NCBI RefSeq assembly: GCF_014641945.1 | Contig: NZ_BMIJ01000005.1 | Coordinates: forward strand, 124,001 to 188,000 | Source: Marinobacterium zhoushanense | GTDB lineage: Bacteria; Pseudomonadota; Gammaproteobacteria; Pseudomonadales; Balneatricaceae | Direction of reading: 5' to 3' | Length of the DNA stretch: 64,000 bases | Shown: in pieces, positions 19,153 through 30,718 of the stretch | Numbering within the stretch: position 1 is the first letter of the stretch | Layout: each line of letters opens with the position of its first letter | Translations under genes and position numbers: made by a program | The notes under the pieces: model-generated | What the model was told of the DNA's origin: nothing | The model's database searches: none | What the model saw: the letters and a program-made list of their open reading frames with translations, nothing else

Positions 19153-19680
19153 TTGAACGTTTTTCTTATTGGCCCTATGGGCTCTGGAAAGAGCACCATA
19201 GGGCGTTTGCTTTCAAATGAGCTTGGTCAGGAATTTATCGACTCGGATAAGGCTATTGAGGAGAGGGCCGGAGCTGATATTCCCTGGATCTTCGATGTCG
19301 AAGGAGAGACGGGATTTCGTAATCGCGAACAGGCGGTTATCGACCAGCTTACGCAACAGACCCGGATCGTACTGGCTACGGGAGGCGGTGCGGTTCTGCG
19401 TCCAGAAAATCGACACCACCTTCAGTCGCGCGGCTTTGTCGTGTATCTCCAGACGTCGGTCGAACAGCAGCTTGAACGCACAGCGCGGGACCGGAACCGG
19501 CCGCTGCTGCAAAATGACGACCCCCGTGGAGTATTGGAAAAATTGATGGTTGAGCGCGATCCGCTCTATCGTGAATGCTGTGATCTGATCGTAAGAACCG
19601 ACCGGCGCCACCCACGAAGCGTGGTTTCCGAGATCGTACGTCATCTCAATAAACAGACCGCTTTGTCCCCCCCCGTATGA
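19153..19680 (+). CDS. aroK: Shikimate kinase
   Basis: 175 residues. It phosphorylates shikimate in aromatic amino acid synthesis. Walker A is GPMGSGKST at residues 7-15; the shikimate-binding DSD (IDSDKAIEE), GGGAV and the RNRPLL lid Arg motifs are all there. The start is a TTG at 19153: the codon before it is a TAG stop and the next Met lies inside the P-loop, so no other start works. A weak AAGGT precedes it at a distance of about 12 bases. The stop overlaps a possible upstream ATG of aroB. Confidence 0.95.
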   Translation: MNVFLIGPMGSGKSTIGRLLSNELGQEFIDSDKAIEERAGADIPWIFDVEGETGFRNREQAVIDQLTQQTRIVLATGGGAVLRPENRHHLQSRGFVVYLQTSVEQQLERTARDRNRPLLQNDDPRGVLEKLMVERDPLYRECCDLIVRTDRRHPRSVVSEIVRHLNKQTALSPPV

Positions 19681-19706
19681 CCCATATACCCGGAGATGTT
19701 CCGACC

Positions 19707-20795
19707 ATGCTGACTTTGACTGTTGATCTTGCGGATCGCAGCTATCCCATTTACATCGGCAACGGCCTGCTGGATGACGAGCTGCTGGCTAAGCACGTGC
19801 ATGGGCGCCAGGTCATGATCGTCAGCAATGAAACGGTGGCGCCTCTATATCTACAACGGCTGGTCAATCAGCTGGCGGATTTCAGTGTCGATACCCTGAT
19901 CCTGCCGGATGGCGAGAAGTACAAAGATCTGGATCACCTGAATTTGATTTTCGATGCCTTGTTGGAAAAAAGGCATAACCGAACCACCACGCTGATCGCG
20001 CTCGGAGGCGGCGTGGTCGGCGATATGACTGGGTTTGCGGCCGCCAGCTATCAGCGTGGCGTCAACTTTATCCAGGTGCCGACGACGCTTCTGTCCCAGG
20101 TCGACTCGTCGGTCGGCGGCAAGACCGGCGTTAACCACGCCAAAGGTAAGAATATGATCGGTGCCTTTCACCAGCCGGTGGCGGTGTTGGCGGATACCGG
20201 GGTGTTGGCAAGTTTGCCAGAGCGGGAACTCTCGGCTGGGCTGGCGGAAGTGATCAAGTATGGATTGATCTATGACCAGGAGTTCTTTAATTGGCTTGAG
20301 CAGAATATGGACAGATTGCGTGCTCAGAACACCGAGGCATTGACCCATGCGATTTACCGCGCTTGCCAGATCAAGGCCGAGGTTGTTGCACAGGATGAGC
20401 GTGAATCGGGCATTCGTGCACTGCTCAATCTGGGGCATACGTTCGGACACGCCATTGAAACTGCTCAGGGGTACGGCACCTGGCTGCACGGCGAGGCTGT
20501 AGGTGCCGGTATGTTGATGGCGGCGGATCTTTCCGCGCGCTGTGGCTGGTTGTCGTCCGAGGATGTTGAGCGAGTGCGAAGCCTGATCGTCGCGGCTGGC
20601 CTCCCGGTGGCGGCTCCGGCTGATATGACACCCGACGAGTTCAAGCAGCTCATGTCGGTCGACAAGAAAGTGTTGGATGGCCGTATCCGTCTCGTTCTGA
20701 TGCGCGCTATCGGCGATGCATTGGTGACGGAAGCGTTCGATTCTAAGCTTCTGAATGAAACACTTGGCGCGGGCCCGCGGCTCGGCCAGCTTTAA
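19707..20795 (+). CDS. aroB: 3-dehydroquinate synthase
   Basis: Converts DAHP to 3-dehydroquinate, the second step of the shikimate pathway. The start at 19707 ([18 protein letters not shown]) fits the family and has GGAGATG upstream, giving 362 residues; an upstream ATG at 19677 overlaps the aroK stop. NAD-binding [19 protein letters not shown], the substrate loop [11 protein letters not shown], and metal ligands Glu ([13 protein letters not shown]) and His ([21 protein letters not shown]) are visible. It follows aroK, as in most gammaproteobacteria. Confidence 0.97.
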   Translation: MLTLTVDLADRSYPIYIGNGLLDDELLAKHVHGRQVMIVSNETVAPLYLQRLVNQLADFSVDTLILPDGEKYKDLDHLNLIFDALLEKRHNRTTTLIALGGGVVGDMTGFAAASYQRGVNFIQVPTTLLSQVDSSVGGKTGVNHAKGKNMIGAFHQPVAVLADTGVLASLPERELSAGLAEVIKYGLIYDQEFFNWLEQNMDRLRAQNTEALTHAIYRACQIKAEVVAQDERESGIRALLNLGHTFGHAIETAQGYGTWLHGEAVGAGMLMAADLSARCGWLSSEDVERVRSLIVAAGLPVAAPADMTPDEFKQLMSVDKKVLDGRIRLVLMRAIGDALVTEAFDSKLLNETLGAGPRLGQL

Positions 20796-20811
20796 TCCAG
20801 GGTATTAGTTT

Positions 20812-22350
20812 ATGGATTCCGCGGCGCGTTACTTTGAGCCTGTGTCACGAGTACAACTGGCATCGAAAATGCGCCACCTTCTGCGTTTTTCCGACCTTAT
20901 GCTGCTCATCGTCGGTGCGGATGGCAGTGGTAAAACCACCCTGCTCCAGCAGCTTGAGGTTGATGAACGCACAGATGATATTCGCCAAGCTTTGATCTCC
21001 TGCGACGATACGGTGGACGTGACGCGTCTGTTGTCGACGCTCGTGTTGGTATTGCAGATCGACTGCCCGGACGATGCCGATAATCGTGCGAGACTCAGAG
21101 CGCTGCATGGCTACAGCCGGAAGCTTTACGAAGCAGGTGTGCCGCTGGTTTTGATAATCGACGATGCGGATTATCTGACCAACAACGCGCTTGAGCTGAT
21201 GACTAACTTTGCCTTGCTCGATGAAGGGGCGCCCAGGGTTGTACTGACCGGTACGCAGGAGTTCGAGCAGCGTTTCATTGGCAACGGTCTCGATCAGCAG
21301 CTCGATGGCAGGTTGCATGTGCAGTTGCTGAGCGCCTTCGAGCCGGAAGAGTCGCGCGAGTATATAGAATCGCTGTTACCTGCAGGGGCCGAGCTCTCCG
21401 CACGCAAGATGCGCCGCCTCATCGAGGAGTCGCATGGCCTGCCTGGACGACTTGCGGCTGGAGTGCGGCGTCAGATCCAGCAGGGTGGAGTGACTCGCGG
21501 CGGGACTCGATCTTTGCCCCTGCCGGGTTTCCATACACTGGCGGTCGGCGGCGTGCTCCTGGCCATTCTTGGTGCCTCGATCTGGTTTTATCTTCCGGAG
21601 CCTGAGCCCCAGTCTGTGCAGACAGCACGGGTGGTGATGCCGATCGATATTCCTGCCGCTGCGGCGGTAGATGATGTGGTCGAGGTGGTCGACGTGCGTT
21701 CCGAGCTGCAGCAGAAGCTGGCCGAACAGGAGCGTCGTTTGGGGCCGCAAGTGGCTGATGCCGAGCCTGTTGTAGTCGAGTCTCCGCCAGCAGTAGCCGA
21801 AGAGGCTCAGGCAGCATCTGCTGCAGTGGAGGATAAGCCGGACGATACGACAGATGCTGTAGCCGGGCGAACGTCGGGGGCTGACCAACAACCTAAGAGC
21901 TCGATACCTGTCGAGCCGGTTGAAGTCGCTTCGATCAAGACGGATAGTGAACCGGTTCCGCAGAGTGACGGTTCGGTCGCAGGTGTTCGGTCTGCAACGA
22001 CCGAAACGAAAGCGAAGCCTGCAGTCGAATCAGCGAAACCCGGTGCGAGCGCGCTGCTCCGGAGCGAGGAGTTGCTGCAGTGGCCGGAAAAAGGATATAC
22101 GCTGCAGTTGCTTGGCGCTCGAGAAGCCGGCAGTGTTGAGAAGTTCATTTCGGCGCAAGCAAACCCGGAGCGTTTCTATTATTTTAGAACGATCTACAAG
22201 GGCGCCCCTTGGCATGTTGTGGTCTACGGTCAATTTTCCGACCGCGCGTCGGCAATGGCGGCGGTGCAGACACTGCCTGATAACTTGCGTAAGCTTAGAC
22301 CCTGGGCCAGGTCCGTTGCGGGTGTAAAGTCCGATATCCGTAAACAATAG
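20812..22350 (+). CDS. damX: DamX-like AAA ATPase with SPOR domain
   Basis: 512 residues. The N-terminal half is an ExeA-type AAA ATPase with Walker A GADGSGKT at 35-42 and Walker B LVLIIDDAD. One membrane helix lies at about 236-258. A long acidic, Pro/Ala/Val-rich periplasmic linker follows, then a C-terminal SPOR domain (YTLQLLGAREAGSVEKF, WHVVVYGQFSDRASAM). DamX binds septal peptidoglycan. E. coli DamX lacks a full ATPase domain, while the long form is known from Pseudomonas. It begins 16 bases after aroB and closes the pil-aro transcription unit. Confidence 0.88.
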   Translation: MDSAARYFEPVSRVQLASKMRHLLRFSDLMLLIVGADGSGKTTLLQQLEVDERTDDIRQALISCDDTVDVTRLLSTLVLVLQIDCPDDADNRARLRALHGYSRKLYEAGVPLVLIIDDADYLTNNALELMTNFALLDEGAPRVVLTGTQEFEQRFIGNGLDQQLDGRLHVQLLSAFEPEESREYIESLLPAGAELSARKMRRLIEESHGLPGRLAAGVRRQIQQGGVTRGGTRSLPLPGFHTLAVGGVLLAILGASIWFYLPEPEPQSVQTARVVMPIDIPAAAAVDDVVEVVDVRSELQQKLAEQERRLGPQVADAEPVVVESPPAVAEEAQAASAAVEDKPDDTTDAVAGRTSGADQQPKSSIPVEPVEVASIKTDSEPVPQSDGSVAGVRSATTETKAKPAVESAKPGASALLRSEELLQWPEKGYTLQLLGAREAGSVEKFISAQANPERFYYFRTIYKGAPWHVVVYGQFSDRASAMAAVQTLPDNLRKLRPWARSVAGVKSDIRKQ

Positions 22351-22484
22351 TTCGCTGAGGGTAAAGCACGGTTGAGGTTGATAAAAGCAAAATAACTAAT
22401 CGACTCCAGCGCTAACATCAGAAAATATCCCCTTTTTAGTCTTTGTAGGCAAAGGCTTTTGCTTCTGTCTGTCCTGGTCAAAAT

Positions 22485-22513
22485 TTGTCCCGGCGCTTGT
22501 CCGCGTGTAGAAT
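22485..22513 (+). promoter_or_regulatory. Candidate sigma-70 promoter of gltB
   Basis: TTGTCC (22485-22490) and TAGAAT (22508-22513) are 17 bases apart, 92 bases before the gltB start. The 254-base gap between damX and gltB shows nothing else that I recognise apart from AT-rich sequence directly before the gene. Confidence 0.5.
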
Positions 22514-22604
22514 TGCTCTCCCTTTTCGTCCGTGTAACCTGAGATCGGGAAAAGAGATAGAAGTTAATATATTGATTTTTTTGGTTTTTTAGTGGGATTG
22601 GCTT

Positions 22605-25600
22605 ATGAGCAAAGGTCTGTATCGCCCCGGTGAATTCAAGGATAACTGTGGCTTTGGCTTGATGGCCCATATGCAGGGCAAGGCGAGTCACAGTGTGCTT
22701 GAGAAAGCGATCGAAGCGCTTGCCTGCATGACGCACCGCGGCGGGATCGCTGCCGATGGCAAAACCGGTGACGGTTGCGGTCTGCTTATGCAGATGCCGC
22801 AGAGCTTCATGCGCACAGTTGTTCGTGAAGAGTTAGGCGTCGAGTTGGCCGAGCTCTTCGCGGTTGGTATGGTGTTCCTGTCGCGCGAGGCCGGTCAGGC
22901 GCAAGTTGCGCGAGACACCCTTGATCGCGAGCTGAAAGCGCAGGGGCTGGATGTCGCCGGCTGGCGAGTCGTACCAACCGACCAAGCCTGCCTCGGACCG
23001 ATTGCCCGCGATACCCTGCCGCAGATCGAGCAGGTGATCGTCAACGCCGCGGACAAGAGCGAGCGGGAACTGGTGGTAGGCCTGTTCACGGCTCGCCGCA
23101 AAGCCGAGATCGCATTGGCCGAAGATCCCGATTTCTATATCTGCACCCTGTCCCACAAGGTAGTGGGTTACAAGGGGCTGATGATGCCGGTCGATCTGCC
23201 GGCGTTTTACAAGGACCTGGCTGACTCCCGTCTCGTGACTGCGGTGTGTACTTACCACCAGCGCTTCTCCACCAATACCGCGCCGCGCTGGCCGCTGGCG
23301 CAGCCGTTCCGTTTCCTGGCCCACAACGGTGAAATCAATACCGTTGAAGGCAACCGCAACTGGGCACGTGCACGTGCGCCCAAGTTCGTCACACCTGAAC
23401 TGCCGAACCTGAGCGAGTTGCAGCCGATCGTCAACACCACCGGTTCCGACTCGTCCAGCATGGATAACATGCTGGAGTTCCTGCTGGTCGGTGGCATGGA
23501 CCTCTACCGTGCCGTACGCATGATCGTACCGCCGGCCTGGCAGAACGTGGATACCATGGACTCCGAGCTGCGCGCGTTCTACGAGTACAACTCCATGCAC
23601 ATGGAGCCCTGGGATGGCCCCGCCGGAATGGTGATGACCGATGGTCGCTATGCGGTATGTATGCTGGACCGCAATGGCCTGCGTCCGTCGCGTTGGGTGA
23701 TGACCAACGACGGCATGATCTGTACCGCGTCCGAGATCGGCGTATTCCAATATGAACCCGCCGATATCGTCGCGCAGGGCCGTGTAGGACCGGGCCAGAT
23801 TCTGGCTATCGATACCCAGACCGGTGAGGTGTTGCACACCGCCGATGTGGACAGCCGTCTCAAGACCGCCAAGCCCTACAAACAGTGGCTGAAGGAGAAC
23901 TCTCTGCGTCTTGAGAACACGATGAACCTGACCGAAGAGTCACGCTCCTTCCCCGAGATGAGCACCGAAGAGGTGCGCACTCATATGAAGATGTTCAACG
24001 TGACCTTCGAAGAGCGCGATCAGATTATCCGCCCGCTCGGCGAAACCGGGATGGAAGCGGTCGGCTCCATGGGCGATGACAAGCCGATGGCGGTGCTGTC
24101 GCAGCAGATCCGCTCACCCTATGATTACTTCCGCCAGCAGTTCGCGCAGGTGACCAACCCGCCGATCGATCCGCTGCGGGAAGCGATCGTCATGTCGCTG
24201 GAAACCTGCCTGGGTCGTGAGCGTAACGTATTCGAGGAGACGCCGGAGCACGCCCGTCGCGTGATCCTGACCATGCCGGTGCTCTCCGCCAGCAAGTTCA
24301 ACCGCATTCGCGACAACAACATCGAAGGCTTTGAGCCGGTAATTCTGGATCTGAATTATGATCCGAGCCAGCTTAACCTGAAGCAGGCGATCGAGAATCT
24401 CTGCGATGCGTCCGAGAAAGCCGTACGCAACGGCAAGGTGATCCTGATCCTGTCCGATGCCAACATTCGCCAGGGGTATCTGCCGATCCATGCTGCCATG
24501 GCGACCGGTGCCGTGCATCATCGCCTGGTCGACCAGGGCCTGCGTACCGATGCCAACATCGTGGTCGAGACCGGTAGTGCCCGCGATCCGCATCACTTCG
24601 CGGTCCTGTTCGGCTTTGGCGCGACCGCCGTTTACCCCTACCTGGTATACCGGGTGCTGAACGACCTGTGCCGTACCGGCGAGTTGCTGATGGCACCGCT
24701 CGACAGTCATGAAAAATACCGTAAGGGGATCGACAAGGGGCTGTTCAAGATCCTGTCCAAGATGGGGATCTCCGCCATCGCCTCCTACCGCGGTGCGCAG
24801 CTGTTCGAAGCGGTGGGCCTGAGCTCAGAGATCGTCGATCTCTGCTTCAAGGGCGTGACCAGCCGCATCGAGGGTGCCCGTTTCGAGCACTTCCAGACCG
24901 ACCAGGCCGAGCTGGCCAAAGAGGCCTGGACCGCGCGCAAGCCGATCCGTCCCGGCGGCCTGCTGAAGTACAAGTTCGAGGGCGAATACCACGCCTACAA
25001 CCCGGATGTGGTCAAGACCATCCACGAAGCGGTCAGCACCGGCAGCAAAGCGGCCTACCAGCGCTATGCCGACCTGGTCAACAACCGTGGTATTGCCACC
25101 CTGCGTGACCTGTTGACCTTCCGCAAGGATATCAAGCCGATCTCCATCGACCAGGTAGAGCCGGTTGAGGCGATGTTCCCGCGCTTCGATTCCGCGGCGA
25201 TGTCGCTGGGCGCCCTGTCGCCGGAAGCGCACGAGGCGCTGGCGATGGCGATGAACGAACTGGGTGGGCGCTCCAACTCCGGTGAGGGCGGCGAAGATCC
25301 GGCCCGTCACGGTACCAACAAGCGCTCCAAGATCAAGCAGATCGCGTCCGGCCGTTTCGGCGTAACTCCCGAGTACCTGGTCAACGCCGACGTCATGCAG
25401 ATCAAGGTAGCCCAGGGCGCCAAGCCCGGTGAGGGTGGCCAGCTGCCGGGCGGCAAGGTCAACGACCTGATCGCACGTCTGCGCTATTCAGTGCCGGGCG
25501 TGACGCTGATCTCGCCGCCGCCGCACCACGATATCTACTCGATCGAGGATTTGGCGCAGCTGATTTTCGACCTCAAACAGATCAACCCGGACGGTCAGGT

Positions 25601-27062
25601 GTCGGTCAAGCTGGTATCCCGTCCGGGCGTCGGCACCATCGCCTGCGGTGTGGCCAAGGCCTATGCCGACCTGATCACCATCTCCGGTTACGATGGCGGT
25701 ACCGCGGCATCGCCGCTGACCTCGATCCACTACGCTGGCTCTCCCTGGGAACTGGGTCTGGTCGATGCGCACCAGTCGCTGCGCGCCAACCACCTGCGTG
25801 GCAAGATCCGTCTGCAGACGGATGGTGGTCTGAAGTCCGGCCTGGACGTGGTCAAGGCCGCGATCCTCGGCGCCGAGAGCTTCGGCTTCGGTACCATGCC
25901 GATGGTCGCTCTGGGCTGTAAGTACCTGCGCATCTGCCATCTGAACAACTGCGCTACCGGTGTCGCCACACAGAACGACGACCTGCGTCGCGACCACTTC
26001 CGTGGTACTGTGGAAATGGTCAAGAACTACTTCCGCTTCGTCGCCGAAGAGACCCGTGAGTGGATGGCCAAGCTCGGCGTGCGTACGCTGGAGGAGCTGG
26101 TCGGCCGTGTTGACCTGCTCGAGGCGCTGGAAGGCGTTACCGAACGTCAGCGTGGACTGGACCTGTCCGGCCTGATCAGCGATGCCGGCATCCCTGCCGA
26201 GTACCCGCAGACCGTGCAGCAGCACCGCAACGAGCCGTACGATACCGGCGCGTTGAACACCAAGATGCTGGAGCTGGCAAAAGACTCCATCGAGCACAAG
26301 TCCGGTGGCAACTGGGAGCTCGAGATCTGTAACTGTGACCGTTCCGTTGGTGCCCGCACCTCCGGCGCCATCGCCAAGCTGTTTGGCAACCTGGGCATGG
26401 TCGACACGCCGATCGAGTTCAACTTCCGCGGCCATGCCGGGCAGTCTTTCGGTGTCTGGAACGCCGGCGGTCAGAACCTGCTGCTGGAAGGCGACGCCAA
26501 CGACTATGTCGGCAAGGGTATGGCCGGCGGTAAGATCGTGATCCGTCCGTTCAAGGAGGTCAGCTTCAAGTCCAACGAGACCGCGATCATCGGTAACACC
26601 TGTCTGTACGGCGGTACCGGCGGTAAGCTGTTCGCGGCTGGTACCGCGGGCGAGCGCTTCGCGGTGCGCAACTCCGGCGTACACGCGGTGATCGAAGGTG
26701 CCGGTGATCACTGTTGTGAATACATGACTGGCGGTATGGTCACCGTGCTCGGCCCGACCGGCTACAACTTCGGTGCCGGTATGACCGGAGGCTTCGCCTA
26801 CGTACTGGATCTGGATCGCAGCTTCGTCGACAAGTACAACCACGAACTGGTCGAGATCCACCGTATCCACACCGAACAGATGGAGCAGTACAAGAACCAC
26901 CTGCGTTCGGTGATCATCGAGTTTACCCGGGAAACCGGCAGTGCCTGGGGCCAGGAGATCGTCGAGAACTACATCGATTACATCGGTCTTTTCTGGTTGG
27001 TCAAACCCAAGGCCGCCAGCCTGAACCAGCTGCTCGACAGCATCCGTAAGCGTCCGGAATAA
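22605..27062 (+). CDS. gltB: Glutamate synthase (NADPH), large subunit
   Basis: 1485 residues. With GltD it makes two glutamate from glutamine and 2-oxoglutarate. The N-terminal class II amidotransferase nucleophile is Cys15 in [10 protein letters not shown], so a 14-residue propeptide must be removed. Then come the central domain, the FMN-binding synthase domain ([31 protein letters not shown]), the 3Fe-4S ligands in [15 protein letters not shown], and the C-terminal GXGXG beta-helix ([11 protein letters not shown]). All key residues seem intact. The ribosome binding site before the ATG is weak. Confidence 0.98.
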   Translation: MSKGLYRPGEFKDNCGFGLMAHMQGKASHSVLEKAIEALACMTHRGGIAADGKTGDGCGLLMQMPQSFMRTVVREELGVELAELFAVGMVFLSREAGQAQVARDTLDRELKAQGLDVAGWRVVPTDQACLGPIARDTLPQIEQVIVNAADKSERELVVGLFTARRKAEIALAEDPDFYICTLSHKVVGYKGLMMPVDLPAFYKDLADSRLVTAVCTYHQRFSTNTAPRWPLAQPFRFLAHNGEINTVEGNRNWARARAPKFVTPELPNLSELQPIVNTTGSDSSSMDNMLEFLLVGGMDLYRAVRMIVPPAWQNVDTMDSELRAFYEYNSMHMEPWDGPAGMVMTDGRYAVCMLDRNGLRPSRWVMTNDGMICTASEIGVFQYEPADIVAQGRVGPGQILAIDTQTGEVLHTADVDSRLKTAKPYKQWLKENSLRLENTMNLTEESRSFPEMSTEEVRTHMKMFNVTFEERDQIIRPLGETGMEAVGSMGDDKPMAVLSQQIRSPYDYFRQQFAQVTNPPIDPLREAIVMSLETCLGRERNVFEETPEHARRVILTMPVLSASKFNRIRDNNIEGFEPVILDLNYDPSQLNLKQAIENLCDASEKAVRNGKVILILSDANIRQGYLPIHAAMATGAVHHRLVDQGLRTDANIVVETGSARDPHHFAVLFGFGATAVYPYLVYRVLNDLCRTGELLMAPLDSHEKYRKGIDKGLFKILSKMGISAIASYRGAQLFEAVGLSSEIVDLCFKGVTSRIEGARFEHFQTDQAELAKEAWTARKPIRPGGLLKYKFEGEYHAYNPDVVKTIHEAVSTGSKAAYQRYADLVNNRGIATLRDLLTFRKDIKPISIDQVEPVEAMFPRFDSAAMSLGALSPEAHEALAMAMNELGGRSNSGEGGEDPARHGTNKRSKIKQIASGRFGVTPEYLVNADVMQIKVAQGAKPGEGGQLPGGKVNDLIARLRYSVPGVTLISPPPHHDIYSIEDLAQLIFDLKQINPDGQVSVKLVSRPGVGTIACGVAKAYADLITISGYDGGTAASPLTSIHYAGSPWELGLVDAHQSLRANHLRGKIRLQTDGGLKSGLDVVKAAILGAESFGFGTMPMVALGCKYLRICHLNNCATGVATQNDDLRRDHFRGTVEMVKNYFRFVAEETREWMAKLGVRTLEELVGRVDLLEALEGVTERQRGLDLSGLISDAGIPAEYPQTVQQHRNEPYDTGALNTKMLELAKDSIEHKSGGNWELEICNCDRSVGARTSGAIAKLFGNLGMVDTPIEFNFRGHAGQSFGVWNAGGQNLLLEGDANDYVGKGMAGGKIVIRPFKEVSFKSNETAIIGNTCLYGGTGGKLFAAGTAGERFAVRNSGVHAVIEGAGDHCCEYMTGGMVTVLGPTGYNFGAGMTGGFAYVLDLDRSFVDKYNHELVEIHRIHTEQMEQYKNHLRSVIIEFTRETGSAWGQEIVENYIDYIGLFWLVKPKAASLNQLLDSIRKRPE

Positions 27063-27126
27063 ACAGCGCACGCCGATACGATTTGGTTTTCCGTAATATT
27101 GATCGCCCGGGCGGGAGCCCGGGTGA

Positions 27127-28575
<1,449 letters not shown>

Positions 28576-28614
28576 GCTCGAAGTCTAACTTCGCGTCGTT
28601 CAGCTTGCTGCAGA

Positions 28615-28648
28615 AGGCCATCGGTATATCCGGTGGCCTTTTTCTTTG
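28615..28648 (+). terminator. Terminator of gltBD
   Basis: AGGCCATCGG (28615-28624) pairs with CCGGTGGCCT (28630-28639), with one G-T wobble and a five-base loop, followed by TTTTTCTTT. It separates the glt operon from the convergent sigma-54 activator gene. Confidence 0.88.
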
Positions 28649-28654
28649 TTTGTC

Positions 28655-30430
28655 TCAGATCTGTTCATCCAGCTTTTTCATCCGATAAGCCAGGCGCGAG
28701 CGGGTAAGGCCCAGCAGGCGGGCCGCTGCCGACAGATTGCCTCCGGCCTGCTCTACTGCTTCTCGTACCAGTCTTGCCTCAAGCCTGTCCAGCGACGGGC
28801 CCTCCTTACCTGCGGGGGCAAAGCGTTGAAACTGTTCCAAGGCCGAGACTTCGTTACCGTCGCTGGCCAGTTCACCCTCAGAGCTGATCGTAAACAACAG
28901 GTTACGTGTGGTTTCCTCGTCACGGAACAGATGGGGCAGATCGATAGGAGAGTTGTCCTCGGCGGCGATCACGCCGCGTTCGACCAGGTTCTGAAGTTCG
29001 CGCACGTTGCCTGGGAAGTGATAGTTGAGCAGGGCGCGCATCGCCTTCAGAGTGAAGCCGGTGATCGAGCGCTCGTGCAGCTGGTTGTAGTGGCGCAGAA
29101 AGTGGGACAGCAGCAGCGGGATATCGTCGCGCCGCTCGCGCAGCGGCGGTAGCGGGATCGGGAAGACATTGAGGCGGAAGAACAGATCTTCACGAAACTC
29201 GCCTCTGGCTACGGCGTCCCGCAACTCCACATTGGTGGCTGCAACGACACGAACATCCACGGCGATCTCCTTGATGCCGCCGACACGCTCGACGACACCC
29301 TCCTGCAGCACCCTTAGTAGCTTTCCCTGAGAGCTGGGGCTCAGGGTCCCGATCTCATCCAGAAACAGTGTGCCACCATTGGCACGCTCGAAGCGCCCGG
29401 GCCTGGAGATTGTGGCGCCGGTGAAGGCGCCGCGCTCAACGCCGAAAAGCTCGGACTCGATCAGCGTGTCGGGGATGGCGGCGCAGTTGATCGCCACAAA
29501 GGGTTTGGCCTTGCGTGAGCCTATCTCATGCAGCATGCGTGCAAACAGCTCCTTGCCGACGCCGGATTCACCGGTAAAGAGCACCGTGGCGCGGGTGGTC
29601 GCGACCCGGCGCAGCATATGACAGGCGGCAATGAAAGATGACGATACGCCGATCATCTGGCGTTCGCCCAGTGGTGGGAGTTCGTTGCTTCCCGAGTCGG
29701 GAAGTGGCGTTGCCGATACCAGGGGTAACGAGCTGTGAGAAACGAAATCCTCCGCGTTCAGGTAGCGCAGATCCTCCTCCACGTCGCCCCAGAGTTCCAC
29801 GGTTCTACCGATGACGCGGCAGGTGGTATGCCCCATGGAGCGGCACTCTACCTCGCGGAACACGGTCATGCGGCCCAATAGCGTAGTGACATAGCCCATG
29901 GCGTAACCGAGCTGCATCCAGCAGGCAGGCTCCGTACCTATACCGTAGGCGGCGATATGCTCGTCATCCTCGCTGGAGTGGTGCCAGAGAAATTCGCCGT
30001 CGTAGGTGCCCTTGCGTGGGTCGAACTCGAAATGCACCGTTTCCACCTGCACCACCCCCTCTAGCGAGTGCAGCTGGGTGCCGGCGTAGAAGATCGCTTC
30101 CGGATCGGCATCGGGCCAGCGCTCGCGTACCAGCTGCGCATCGCGCACCCCTGAACTGTAGCCCGCCCGGGTCAGCAGACCGCGCGCGCGTTCCAGGCCC
30201 AGGCGCTCTATCAGCTCTCGGCGCAAGCTGCCCAATGAGGAGTTGTGCATAAGCACCATGCGCTGGCCGTCCAGCCATATGCGGCCATCACTGGGAGAGA
30301 AGAAAAGACACTCGGACAGATCGTGGACGCTTGGTCCTCGGGCAGTGCCGAGGTTGTCGCTGTCGCCGGCCGGCATCTCATTGGCTTGGAGCAGAGAGGC
30401 GGCTGTGTATCCGGGGGGAGGCGAGGACAT
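28655..30430 (-). CDS. XylR/DmpR-type sigma-54-dependent activator (AreR-like)
   Basis: 591 residues in three parts. Residues about 35-215 are an aromatic-effector sensor of the XylR_N type ending in a V4R domain ([16 protein letters not shown]). The AAA+ domain has Walker A GESGVGKE at 287-294, the sigma-54 contact loop GAFTGA at 334-339 and Walker B GGTLFLDE. The C-terminus is a Fis-type helix-turn-helix ([21 protein letters not shown]). Such proteins are de-repressed by binding an aromatic compound and then activate a divergent or nearby operon. Here the divergent seven-gene operon has a perfect sigma-54 promoter. Gene neighbours suggest it resembles AreR of Acinetobacter, but the effector is unknown. 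Confidence 0.92.
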   Translation of the reverse strand: MSSPPPGYTAASLLQANEMPAGDSDNLGTARGPSVHDLSECLFFSPSDGRIWLDGQRMVLMHNSSLGSLRRELIERLGLERARGLLTRAGYSSGVRDAQLVRERWPDADPEAIFYAGTQLHSLEGVVQVETVHFEFDPRKGTYDGEFLWHHSSEDDEHIAAYGIGTEPACWMQLGYAMGYVTTLLGRMTVFREVECRSMGHTTCRVIGRTVELWGDVEEDLRYLNAEDFVSHSSLPLVSATPLPDSGSNELPPLGERQMIGVSSSFIAACHMLRRVATTRATVLFTGESGVGKELFARMLHEIGSRKAKPFVAINCAAIPDTLIESELFGVERGAFTGATISRPGRFERANGGTLFLDEIGTLSPSSQGKLLRVLQEGVVERVGGIKEIAVDVRVVAATNVELRDAVARGEFREDLFFRLNVFPIPLPPLRERRDDIPLLLSHFLRHYNQLHERSITGFTLKAMRALLNYHFPGNVRELQNLVERGVIAAEDNSPIDLPHLFRDEETTRNLLFTISSEGELASDGNEVSALEQFQRFAPAGKEGPSLDRLEARLVREAVEQAGGNLSAAARLLGLTRSRLAYRMKKLDEQI

Positions 30431-30497
30431 GTGAGGGCCTCATGTGCGTGTGTGAGTGAATAAAAATACTAACGCCATCCTGGAGATTTAACAAAAT

Positions 30498-30512
30498 TAT
30501 CAACTGTTGATA
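30498..30512. promoter_or_regulatory. Palindrome, candidate upstream activating site
   Basis: TATCAACTGTTGATA is a perfect inverted repeat with seven-base arms around one base. It lies about 117 bases upstream of the -24 element of the sigma-54 promoter at 30627, a typical distance for XylR/DmpR-type activator sites, and also upstream of the activator gene itself. Confidence 0.55.
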
Positions 30513-30626
30513 TGTAAATCTGTTTTTGTGCACTGCAGTTTTTTGGTCTGAGTTTCTTGCGAAAACCGACTTGGCTGGTGCTGAAGCGCTCATGCTGTGG
30601 TGCAGCAAGGGGGCATGCAATTCTGT

Positions 30627-30643
30627 TTGGCACGTCGATTGCC
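30627..30643 (+). promoter_or_regulatory. Sigma-54 (-24/-12) promoter of the are-like operon
   Basis: TTGGCACGTCGATTGCC matches the consensus TGGCACG-N4-TTGC in full, with GG at 30629-30630 and GC at 30641-30642 spaced by exactly ten bases. Transcription should start near 30653, about 66 bases before the first gene. Confidence 0.92.
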
Positions 30644-30718
30644 CTATTGAGTAGACAAAAAGAAAGGCTTGCTTTGGGTTCCGAGCGGGCACTTAACAAC
30701 TCAGTGGAGGTATGTATC

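Noticed and set aside
25488..27071. 527-codon open frame antisense to gltB
   Set aside because: It mirrors the codon pattern of gltB, has no recognisable domain and no ribosome binding site; long antisense frames are expected in GC-rich genes.
30557..30718. N-terminal extension of the aryl-aldehyde dehydrogenase
   Set aside because: It contains the sigma-54 promoter, and the GTG at 30719 has a GGAGG at the right distance.
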